Assembly: GCA_038210985.1 (NCBI GenBank)
Contig: JBBQWB010000073.1
Location: 1 to 16,197 of the forward strand
Length of the DNA stretch: 16,197 bases
Source: JAQUGA01 sp038210985
GTDB lineage: Bacteria; Bacteroidota; Bacteroidia; Bacteroidales; WCHB1-69
Direction of reading: 5' to 3'
Part shown: in pieces, positions 1 through 6,142 of the stretch
How positions within the stretch are numbered: position 1 is the stretch's first letter
Layout of the letters: each line of letters begins with the position of its first letter
The notes under the pieces: generated by a model
What the model saw: only the letters and a program-made list of their open reading frames with translations
What the model was told of the DNA's origin: nothing
The model's database searches: none
Made by a program: the position numbers and the translations under genes

Positions 1-59
1 AGAGTCATGGTAATCATTCGTGTATCGGCTGGAAATATTGGTAATAATAATTGTCCCAT
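1..59 (-). CDS. Partial gene, N-terminal 19 codons, possibly transposase-like
   Basis: An ATG at 59-57 opens a reading frame that runs off the left edge of the window. The visible residues read M-G-Q-L-L-L-P-I-F-P-A-D-T-R, then M-I-T-M-T. No stop is met in these 19 codons. A TAnnTTTG-type box (TACTTTTG, 72-65) lies directly upstream on the same strand, which supports a real 5' end. From memory, N-termini of the type GQLLLPIFPxDT occur on helix-turn-helix/transposase-like proteins in Bacteroidota. That is recollection rather than anything proven by 19 residues, so the product remains unidentified. Confidence 0.4.
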   Translation of the reverse strand, partial: MGQLLLPIFPADTRMITMT

Positions 60-64
60 AACCA

Positions 65-72
65 CAAAAGTA
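65..72 (-). promoter_or_regulatory. Candidate -7 box (TACTTTTG) of the left-edge gene
   Basis: On the minus strand TACTTTTG matches the Bacteroidota -7 consensus TAnnTTTG. It ends only 5 bases before the ATG at 59, so a transcript from it would be leaderless or nearly so, or the true start may lie further inside the gene. No convincing -33 TTTG partner was found. This rests on a single motif match. Confidence 0.25.
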
Positions 73-173
73 CAGATTTTTATTTTACGACCATCATTCC
101 CTTATCGACTGATTATCAATTATAGGTCTTGGAAGTCTGAACTTCTTCATTAAAAGCCCAAAAAGTATATTCG

Positions 174-437
174 GTGGATGCCGATTATAAAGCCAATGTA
201 AAAGTTTTTGTAGTAGATGCCGATTATAAAGCCGACTTATTGGTTTACAAAGTAGATGCCGACTACAAAGCCGGAGAAAATGACGGCAAATGGTTTTTCA
301 CTAATGCGGATTATAATGCCAAAAAGAAAATATATTTTGTGGATTCCGATTATAAAGCCGATTTAAAAATATATTTTGTCGACTCAGATTACAAAGCCGG
401 TTGGAAAAACTACGAAAAGAAAGCTTTGATGTATTAG
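174..437 (+). CDS. DUF6150-like D-x-D-Y-K-A repeat protein (start unresolved)
   Basis: A small protein built almost entirely from 13-residue units of the form D-A/S-D-Y-K-A-(4-5 hydrophobic/charged)-V. Six units are visible, the third enlarged by an insert ending K-W-F-F, and the tail is G-W-K-N...L-M-Y. This pattern and length (about 90 residues) match the family called DUF6150. I recall that family being linked to a deeply knotted (7_1) small fold, but I cannot verify that here. The function is unknown; no signal peptide or membrane segment is visible. The only canonical start in frame is GTG at 174. Repeat homology continues upstream (K-V-Y-S before the first D-A-D-Y-K-A) through an open stretch back to 141, which has no ATG, GTG or TTG; TGA at 138 closes it. 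The 5' end may therefore be damaged or use an unusual start. The gene converges on the DUF3570 gene with 3 bases between the stop codons. Confidence 0.65.
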   Translation: MDADYKANVKVFVVDADYKADLLVYKVDADYKAGENDGKWFFTNADYNAKKKIYFVDSDYKADLKIYFVDSDYKAGWKNYEKKALMY

Positions 438-440
438 TTT

Positions 441-1817
441 TTAAAACACAAATCCACAATCAAAACTTACCGAATGGGCTTTTAGTCCGTCACTTCTATT
501 ATACAAAGCATATCTTAATTCAATATATTTAAAGGTAATTATAGTTTTCGACTTTTCAAAAACCTTTTTATCGGTTGAATTATATGAATAATTTGGCACT
601 TTCCAATGTGCAACACCAAAAACAGGACTAAATCTAAAACCAAAACCATATTTTTGATTTACAAAACTCGACAAATCATAGTCGGATGTGTAATATTGGT
701 CAGCTGGAGTTGTAAAATCAAGAATTTGTGAAGTAAAAGGGATATTGTAAACTGGTTCTCCTAATGAATCCCTGACAATTTCGTGCTCTCCAAATGGTTT
801 AAAATACTTTGCTTGATGCTGTTTATAGTATCTGTAACTTGGGTATAAAGTAAACTTTGATGAAATTTTTATTGGCATTTCAATTCCGATAGTATTGGAG
901 GTTAAATCAAATTGATCCCAATAATACCGATAATAAAGGCGTAGAACGAGGTAATCGTTTATAAAATAATTTGTTCTAATACCAACGGCTACTTTATTTC
1001 GATGACGAGGCAATTTTTCGGGTCGCATCAATTTCATATACCATGTTGAATCGGTAAGAGGAATTCCATCATTAAAATACACTCGGTGAAATGGCGTATT
1101 TAAAATTCCATTTTGAATCACAAAATCTGCTGTAATCAGCATCTGAAGACGCTGGGTAATAACCTGCGACAAAGATGCCGTAAAAGTGGAAGTAACTCTT
1201 GAGTCGAGGTCGTAATCATTTTCTTCGTTTCCAAAACGAACGGTAGTATTGTCCATTTTTAAACCTCTTATTTCGCCAGGGTAAATAAGTTTCCAAATAT
1301 CATAATAAAAAGTGGCTTTTAAGGATAGTTCCGTATTATCACTTTTACTTGCTTTGCTGTAATTTAGTCCACCAGCAAACGAAATTACGTCAAATTCTTG
1401 CGAATATCCAAACATCCCACCAGCGGTACTTTTCGATTTATTAAATTTTCGAGTATAACTAATATCCCCATGTCCACGAGTATCATTGTTCGAAGCCGAA
1501 GACAAATATTTTGAACTAGCCCCCGTTAAACCGGCAAACATGTCAATTCTATTACAAGAAGCTGAAGTGTAATAATCCAAACCACCCGAAATTGAAATAG
1601 AATTTAACGAGTCAATTGGAACGTGAATAATTGTAAGTGGAGCAAAACAATCGAGCTTTTCGGTTCCAATTCCACCTGTTACGGGCGAATGGTTGCCATC
1701 TTGGGTATAATAATTTGATAAAAAGTTAACCTCTTTTTCTTCTAAAGGTCGATAGGTTTGTGCCATACTTAAAAGTGGCAACAAAAAAATCAAAATTAAA
1801 AATTTGTTTAGTTGCAT
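441..1817 (-). CDS. DUF3570 family outer-membrane beta-barrel protein
   Basis: Last gene of a five-gene minus-strand operon; 458 residues from the ATG at 1817. A GTG two codons earlier, at 1823, is also possible. A signal peptide (L-N-K-F-L-I-L-I-F-L-L-P-L-L, cleavage near M-A-Q) is followed by S-N-Y-Y-T-Q-D-G-N-H-S-P-V-T-G-G-I-G-T-E-K-L, which I recognise as the start of the DUF3570 family. The rest alternates aromatic and polar residues in strand-like segments (for example Y-R-Y-Y-W-D-Q-F) and ends C-G-F-V-F with a terminal Phe, as in outer-membrane barrels. I chose ATG 1817 because a GGAGG-like sequence lies just upstream, inside the 3' end of the DUF4266 gene. That gene overlaps this one by 10 bases, so the two are probably translationally coupled. 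DUF3570 genes often accompany DUF4266 and apbE. The substrate or partner is unknown; an outer-membrane channel or anchor for a redox system is inference. Confidence 0.85.
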   Translation of the reverse strand: MQLNKFLILIFLLPLLSMAQTYRPLEEKEVNFLSNYYTQDGNHSPVTGGIGTEKLDCFAPLTIIHVPIDSLNSISISGGLDYYTSASCNRIDMFAGLTGASSKYLSSASNNDTRGHGDISYTRKFNKSKSTAGGMFGYSQEFDVISFAGGLNYSKASKSDNTELSLKATFYYDIWKLIYPGEIRGLKMDNTTVRFGNEENDYDLDSRVTSTFTASLSQVITQRLQMLITADFVIQNGILNTPFHRVYFNDGIPLTDSTWYMKLMRPEKLPRHRNKVAVGIRTNYFINDYLVLRLYYRYYWDQFDLTSNTIGIEMPIKISSKFTLYPSYRYYKQHQAKYFKPFGEHEIVRDSLGEPVYNIPFTSQILDFTTPADQYYTSDYDLSSFVNQKYGFGFRFSPVFGVAHWKVPNYSYNSTDKKVFEKSKTIITFKYIELRYALYNRSDGLKAHSVSFDCGFVF

Positions 1818-2068
1818 CCGCACCCCCCTCCAGTTTTACCACCTGTAGCACCCGATGCTCCCTCGCGATAGGATTCAATTCCGTTATCGAAAACATCGGT
1901 TTTTTTACCTGCTAATTTCATTTCATAATCATTTAAATACATTTTCTGATACGGCTTTACATTCACACATGAGCTAAGAATGCTCAAAAGGAAAAAAAGT
2001 ATCCCAATCGCCAAAACAGAACTGGCAATTTTAGGTGAGTATTTTTGTTTAATAGATGTATTTTTCAT
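1808..2068 (-). CDS. DUF4266 small lipoprotein with C-terminal GGGCGCN
   Basis: An 86-residue protein. A charged N-terminus is followed by a hydrophobic segment (about residues 16-33) ending in the lipobox-like L-S-S-C at 31-34, so Cys34 is the likely lipidated residue. The mature part is short: V-K-P-Y-Q-K-x-Y-L-N-D-Y-E-M, then S-Y-R-E-G-A-S-G, then a glycine-rich tail ending G-G-G-C-G-C-N. This architecture matches DUF4266, whose members usually sit beside DUF3570 and ApbE genes, as here. The two tail cysteines are the only cysteines of the mature protein apart from the lipidated one. They could bind a metal, form a disulfide served by the operon's thioredoxin, or be modified; none of this is shown. 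The gene starts 6 bases after the apbE stop and overlaps the next gene, so it is an internal operon member. Function unknown. Confidence 0.82.
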   Translation of the reverse strand: MKNTSIKQKYSPKIASSVLAIGILFFLLSILSSCVNVKPYQKMYLNDYEMKLAGKKTDVFDNGIESYREGASGATGGKTGGGCGCN

Positions 2069-2074
2069 ACTGTG

Positions 2075-3118
2075 CTAACGTTTTTTTTGTCCAATGGTTA
2101 TTTGATGAGTCTGATTTTTTTTATTATTTTTATAATAATTCAAAGATAATCCTTTTGACGTTAATATCTGATTTGAATCCGTAACCATAACACATTCAAC
2201 TCCACGCATTTGATTAATTAATCCAAGACCTTTCGCTGGACCTAAAACCGATAATCCAGTTGCTAAAGCATCGCAAAGTTCAGCATCGGGGGCAATTACA
2301 GTAACACTGATTAAACCTGTGGCTGGATATCCTGTTTTAGGATTAATAATATGAGCATATCTTTTGCCGTTTATCATCACAAATTTCTCGTAATTACCCG
2401 AAGTTACTACTCCCATTTCGCCAACTTCGAGCCAAGCAATAGCATTTTGAGGGTTTTCAGGGTCGGCAATACCAATAGTCCAATTTTTTCTATTTGCCAT
2501 TTTACCCCAAGTAATTAAATCGCCACCAGCAATTACAATTCCGTTTTCGATACCTACTGATTTCATTTTATCGCGGGCTTTGTTTGCGGCATAGCCTTTT
2601 CCAATTGCTCCAAATCCAATTTTCATCCCTTTTTGGGTGAGAAAAACAGTAGTATCTTGCTTATTTAAAATAATTTTCTCGTAGCCAATTAGTGGCAATA
2701 TTTCATCAATTTGTGCTTGCGAAGGAACTTTTGTTAAAGTTGAATCAAAATGCCATAATTTCCATGCAGAAGCCCAAGTTATATCAAACGCTCCATCGGT
2801 TAAAGCCGAAACTTTTTTACAGCGTTCAATTAAGGTAAAAAGTTCAACACTTACTTTCACTGGTTTAATACCAGCATTTTTATTAATCAAATCCACTTCT
2901 GTCCCTTCAACCCATTCTGATATAAGATTTTCAATACGCTTTACTTCCTCAATAGCAACATCTATGCTTTCATCTATAATTGCTTCGGATGAATGTACTG
3001 CGGTAATTTCAAATCGAGAACCCATCAAAAGCAAAATTTTCGTTTTACTTTGCATTGGCTGACTGTATATCAACAAATTAGAAATTATCAGCAAGATAGT
3101 CAAAAATATCGATCGCAT
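2075..3118 (-). CDS. apbE: FAD:protein FMN transferase (ApbE family), periplasmic
   Basis: Transfers FMN from FAD onto a Thr/Ser of exported target proteins, forming a phosphoester bond, in a Mg2+-dependent reaction. It has 347 residues, normal for ApbE. An N-terminal signal peptide (about residues 1-20, ending I-Y-S-Q) with no lipobox cysteine indicates a periplasmic enzyme. Family motifs occur in order: M-G-S-R-F-E-I-T (32-39), L-I-S-E-W...G-T-E-V-D-L-I-N (65-79), D-G-A-F-D-I-T (108-114), I-G-F-G-A-I-G-K-G-Y-A-A-N (167-179), A-G-G-D (197-200), V-T-S-G-N-Y-E (238-244), Y-A-H-I-I-N-P-K-T-G-Y-P (254-265) and C-D-A-L-A-T-G-L (282-289, Mg-binding Asp283). The ATG overlaps the stop codon of the upstream DUF2271 gene (TAATG), a sign of translational coupling and of a close functional link. 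The neighbouring DUF2271 protein carries a candidate flavinylation motif and is the likely substrate by inference. Confidence 0.93.
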   Translation of the reverse strand: MRSIFLTILLIISNLLIYSQPMQSKTKILLLMGSRFEITAVHSSEAIIDESIDVAIEEVKRIENLISEWVEGTEVDLINKNAGIKPVKVSVELFTLIERCKKVSALTDGAFDITWASAWKLWHFDSTLTKVPSQAQIDEILPLIGYEKIILNKQDTTVFLTQKGMKIGFGAIGKGYAANKARDKMKSVGIENGIVIAGGDLITWGKMANRKNWTIGIADPENPQNAIAWLEVGEMGVVTSGNYEKFVMINGKRYAHIINPKTGYPATGLISVTVIAPDAELCDALATGLSVLGPAKGLGLINQMRGVECVMVTDSNQILTSKGLSLNYYKNNKKNQTHQITIGQKKR

Positions 3119-3900
3119 TAATTCGATTTAATAAGTTTTCCTACAAAAGTACTATTTTCAATTTTAATTGTGTACAAATAAATTCCTGATTTTAATCCTA
3201 TTCCATTCCAAATAATTCCATCTGTAAATTTTGCAGGATTATCTCGAACTTCATTAAAAACTTTTTTACCATTTAAATCATAAATATTTATTTCAACATT
3301 TTTAATAGGAACTGAAAAAGTAAAATTTACAACATCGTGAAATGGGTTTGGATATACTTTCATCAATTTTGAATCCACTGGAGTTTCCTCAATGGATGTA
3401 GCATCTGGAGTATATGTTATTGAAATATTACTAAACTTACTCACATTTGCTGGAGATAAACTTACTGGAGATGCACCTTTTGTAAATGTGAATGAAGTAT
3501 AAGGTCCCTGTTGGTCACCATCCGTAAATTCGATCCATAATTTATAATCTCCGTCGGGAACAACAACTTGATTTTTATCTTTACAATTCCAGTTTACATT
3601 ATAGGTTTTATAATTTGCTAAAGTTGCACCTGTAATAGCATCGGTTAAATTCATCGATGGATTTACTGTTAGCCATTTATACAAATAATTTACACGCTGA
3701 CCAGCATTTTTTTCTAAGGTTTTTTGATACGTTCCAGAGCTATTGGTAACCCAAATTGCCGAAACGTTATTTGGTTTTCTATTTCCATTATTAGTTGATG
3801 TTGTTACCCTGAAATTCACATTACCCTTAGTTTGTGAATATACTGAAAAAGAAACAAATAGAATAAGCGAAAATAGTAAAATCTTATTTAATGATTTCAT
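3118..3900 (-). CDS. DUF2271 domain protein with T9SS sorting domain
   Basis: A 260-residue exported protein. Signal peptide about 1-23 (ending S-V-Y-S-Q); a DUF2271-type domain about 25-140 with I-W-V-T-N...Y-Q-K-T-L, Y-L-Y-K-W, D-A-I-T-G-A-T (87-93), V-N-W-N-C-K-D and V-P-D-G-D-Y-K-L-W-I-E-F; a short linker; then a type A T9SS C-terminal domain from about 180 (K-V-Y-P-N-P-F...G-I-Y-L-Y-T-I-K...K-L-I-K-S-N). It should be moved through the outer membrane to the cell surface or medium. The D-A-I-T-G-A-T segment resembles the S/T-G-A-T acceptor site used by ApbE in NqrC/RnfG-type flavoproteins, making Thr93 a candidate FMN-carrying residue. The usual trailing Thr/Ser after G-A-T-x is not present (L-A-N-Y). 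The stop codon overlaps the apbE start by one base. Family assignment is by recognised pattern; the flavinylation is inference. Confidence 0.8.
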   Translation of the reverse strand: MKSLNKILLFSLILFVSFSVYSQTKGNVNFRVTTSTNNGNRKPNNVSAIWVTNSSGTYQKTLEKNAGQRVNYLYKWLTVNPSMNLTDAITGATLANYKTYNVNWNCKDKNQVVVPDGDYKLWIEFTDGDQQGPYTSFTFTKGASPVSLSPANVSKFSNISITYTPDATSIEETPVDSKLMKVYPNPFHDVVNFTFSVPIKNVEINIYDLNGKKVFNEVRDNPAKFTDGIIWNGIGLKSGIYLYTIKIENSTFVGKLIKSN

Positions 3901-3925
3901 AATTCAAAAATATTAAGTTGAAAAA

Positions 3926-4399
3926 TTATTTTTTATTTAAAAGTTCTTCAATATGTAAAATGTATTCAGCAGGTGAAATATCCAAAAAACCTGTTGAAGC
4001 TAAAAAAACTCCATCGCTATTAATTATCACAACTAAAGGAAAAAATCCTTGATTATTATAAATGGAAGCTAGTTGATCATTATGAGCTTGTTGATCGGTA
4101 GGAAGTTTATTTTTACTCTTACGAGGAAAGTCTAAATTCAATAATACAAAATGTTCTTTTGCATAATTTGAAAAAGTGTCGGTTAATAAAATTTGTTTTT
4201 TAAGTTTCATACATGGAATGCACCAATCGGAGCCACTAAAAACCAACAAAATTGGAACTTTTTTTTCAATTGCTAAAACTTTCGCCTGAGTAATATTTTT
4301 AACCCAAATATTGCTATCAAACGATTCTACTACTTGTGATTTAGTGTAAAAAGATGAAATTAGAAATAACAAAACTCCAATTACTATTTTTGAATTCAT
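3926..4399 (-). CDS. Exported thioredoxin-fold protein (CIPC active site)
   Basis: First gene of the five-gene operon; 157 residues. A signal peptide (about 1-22, ending T-K-S-Q) is followed by a thioredoxin fold of the thioredoxin_7-like type: V-P-I-L-L-V-F-S-G-S-D-W-C-I-P-C-M-K-L (about 48-66), with the redox pair Cys60/Cys63. Further on come V-L-L-N-L-D-F (85-91) and the cis-proline region G-F-F-P-L-V-V-I (118-125). The bulky linker between the strand and helix (K-S-K-N-K-L-P...Q-L-A-S-I-Y) is usual for this subfamily. It should act in the periplasm as a thiol-disulfide exchange protein. Its position 25 bases upstream of the DUF2271 gene suggests a substrate within the operon. The cysteines of the DUF4266 tail or the DUF2271 domain are candidates by inference only. 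Confidence 0.88.
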   Translation of the reverse strand: MNSKIVIGVLLFLISSFYTKSQVVESFDSNIWVKNITQAKVLAIEKKVPILLVFSGSDWCIPCMKLKKQILLTDTFSNYAKEHFVLLNLDFPRKSKNKLPTDQQAHNDQLASIYNNQGFFPLVVIINSDGVFLASTGFLDISPAEYILHIEELLNKK

Positions 4400-4512
4400 C
4401 GCTTTAATTTTAAAGTTTGTAATAAAAACAAATTAAAAATAAAATAGTTTTAAAATATTAAAAATAAAACATGTTATTAATCTGTTTAAATCTATTCATA
4501 ATGTGGACATTA

Positions 4513-5109
4513 CTAGAACATCTCACTTATCAACTTTGGTTCAATATAAAAGCGATACAAAAGATGTGCATCCTCCTCTGCATAATCTATTCCTATGCGT
4601 TTGGATGCAATTATTGATTTTTCTGGAATTTGTAAACCAATATCTTCAATCCAAATAATGTTTTGGGTTAAATCCAATGCATCGTGTCCTTTTGTAATTG
4701 ATAGAGCTTTGGTTAGTTTACCTGGACCGTTTGTATGATTATATTTAAGTTTTTCCGCATTTCGTCGCTCTGCAATTATTTCTTTACCCAAAAGAGGATA
4801 AATTGCTCTAATTAAAACAGCATGAGGCACATCCTTTACATTGGTTACAACATTAAATAAATGATACATCCCGTAGCAAAGATAAACATACGAAAATCCA
4901 CCTTCCATATACATCGTTTCGGTACGTTTTGTCCGTCTGTCACCAAACGCATGTGATGCTTTATCTGTAATTCCAGCATAAGCTTCCGTTTCGGTAATAA
5001 TTCCCGAACAAATTTCGTTATTGACAGAGGAAAACAAAACTTTTCCCAGTAACAATCGGGCAACTTCAACTATATCGGGATTTAGGTAAAATGATTTTTG
5101 CAATTTCAT
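4513..5109 (-). CDS. mpg: 3-methyladenine DNA glycosylase (Mpg/AAG family)
   Basis: Base-excision repair enzyme that removes alkylated purines (3-methyladenine, hypoxanthine and related lesions) from DNA in the cytoplasm. It has 198 residues, the normal length for bacterial members. Aligned by eye to human AAG, the key residues are present: L-L-G-K near residue 20; T-E-T-E-A-Y with catalytic Glu42 and Tyr44 (human E125, Y127); His53 in K-A-S-H-A-F-G (human H136); and Y-V-Y-L-C-Y-G-M-Y...N with intercalating Tyr79 and Asn86 (human Y162, N169). It also has the V-L-I-R-A and N-G-P-G-K-L-T-K-A motifs. It starts 13 bases after the stop of the unrecognised 274-residue gene and probably shares its transcript. 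No signal peptide is present. No truncation or missing residue was noted. Confidence 0.93.
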   Translation of the reverse strand: MKLQKSFYLNPDIVEVARLLLGKVLFSSVNNEICSGIITETEAYAGITDKASHAFGDRRTKRTETMYMEGGFSYVYLCYGMYHLFNVVTNVKDVPHAVLIRAIYPLLGKEIIAERRNAEKLKYNHTNGPGKLTKALSITKGHDALDLTQNIIWIEDIGLQIPEKSIIASKRIGIDYAEEDAHLLYRFYIEPKLISEMF

Positions 5110-5122
5110 AGCTCAATGAAAA

Positions 5123-5947
5123 CTAATTGTTCATCGAAAAAGCATATTGAGCAATTTGAAACAATTTATCATCCGTTAAGCCAGATAAATTACGAGCATT
5201 ATCTTCGGCATAACCTCTATTTCGGAATTTTTGAAATTTACGGAAAGCAAAAATCAATAAAACCAATGCCTCTTCCACTTTCGAGCGACGTTGAGGTGTT
5301 TCTGTGTATTTTTTACGAACAGATTTTATATATTTTCGAACATACCATACCATATAATCGTCCACATATTTCAATCCCAATGATTTAAGGTATTTATAAG
5401 ATTCGCTATTTTTGTATTGCTCCATTTGAGTAAGCATATAAATATCCATCAAACAGCCTGAATCGCGGATAATTTGAAATTCCAAAATAATATCATCATC
5501 GCTTAACGAGCTTTTAAGCATTACTTCGTGATATACAAATAAGGTATATGAATTTGGTCCTACATAAATTTCGGGTAATACTTCAAAAGGGTCGGATTGA
5601 TTATTTCGAGCGTCGGAAATCAGTTGCTTAAGTGATGAGGGTTTGGATGCAAGATATTTTTCAGCTTCGAGCGAAAGTTGCTCCATCATAATTAACGCAC
5701 GTTGCTTGGAATTGCTAACATTATCTGCAATTTGCCATAAAATTCGAGTATATTTATTTGTTTTTGGAAGACCAAAACATTTTAAAATTTGTTTTTCGGT
5801 TTCGGCAACATAAGTGTATAATTCGCCATCACGTTGAGCCCCACCTTTAAGCTGTAATAGCTTATATTGATGAAAGTAGCTTAAAATTAGACGTTTTATC
5901 TCAAATTCGACCATTGTTTCAAATGTATTAATGTGGATTATACGCAT
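5123..5947 (-). CDS. Hypothetical cytoplasmic protein, 274 residues, unrecognised
   Basis: I do not recognise this protein. It has 274 residues, no signal peptide and no membrane segment, and it is rich in Leu, Lys and Tyr with helix-like stretches. Notable pieces are L-K-G-G-A-Q-R-D-G-E-L near 33-43, a central Y-V-G-P-N-S-Y-T-L-F-V-Y-H-E-V-M-L segment, and a basic region Y-I-K-S-V-R-K-K-Y-T-E-T-P-Q-R-R-S-K before a helix A-L-V-L-L-I-F-A-F-R-K-F-Q-K-F-R. The last part could contact nucleic acid or another protein, but no named motif is visible. Met12 (M-V-E-F-E-I-K-R) is an alternative start. It lies 13 bases upstream of the DNA glycosylase gene on the same strand, so the two are probably co-transcribed; a shared role is not shown. 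The upstream 195 bases separate it from the divergent malQ. Confidence 0.75.
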   Translation of the reverse strand: MRIIHINTFETMVEFEIKRLILSYFHQYKLLQLKGGAQRDGELYTYVAETEKQILKCFGLPKTNKYTRILWQIADNVSNSKQRALIMMEQLSLEAEKYLASKPSSLKQLISDARNNQSDPFEVLPEIYVGPNSYTLFVYHEVMLKSSLSDDDIILEFQIIRDSGCLMDIYMLTQMEQYKNSESYKYLKSLGLKYVDDYMVWYVRKYIKSVRKKYTETPQRRSKVEEALVLLIFAFRKFQKFRNRGYAEDNARNLSGLTDDKLFQIAQYAFSMNN

Positions 5948-6098
5948 TTTTTCAAGGAAAGTTTACCGAATATTCTGTTTTTTTCGTTAAAAAAATTAAT
6001 CCATAAATTTAAAATTCATCTACCAAAAAATTAAGCATGTTCAAAAATTTTAATTTTCAGGACTTTACAAATCATTTATCTAAAATTTGATTGATTTT

Positions 6099-6127
6099 TT
6101 TGAAATATAATTTAATTTGTACATTTG
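6099..6127 (+). promoter_or_regulatory. Candidate malQ promoter (TTTG ... TACATTTG)
   Basis: TACATTTG at 6120-6127 is an exact match to the Bacteroidota -7 box TAnnTTTG. A TTTG at 6099-6102 lies 17 bases upstream, slightly closer than the usual 19-21. The ATG of malQ is only 15 bases downstream of the box, so the predicted leader is about 10 bases or less. The remaining spacer between malQ and the divergent gene (5948-6098) is plain AT-rich sequence; no comparable box was found on the minus strand. Confidence 0.45.
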
Positions 6128-6142
6128 TAAAAAATCAATTTC

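Noticed and set aside
594..613. TGGCAC followed by TGCA, considered as a sigma-54 promoter
   Set aside because: The spacing between the two blocks does not fit the -24/-12 pattern and the site is inside the DUF3570 coding region.
5098..5388. A 96-codon plus-strand open frame opposite the 274-residue gene
   Set aside because: It lies almost wholly antisense to a longer frame with good coding character and has no promoter or start signal.
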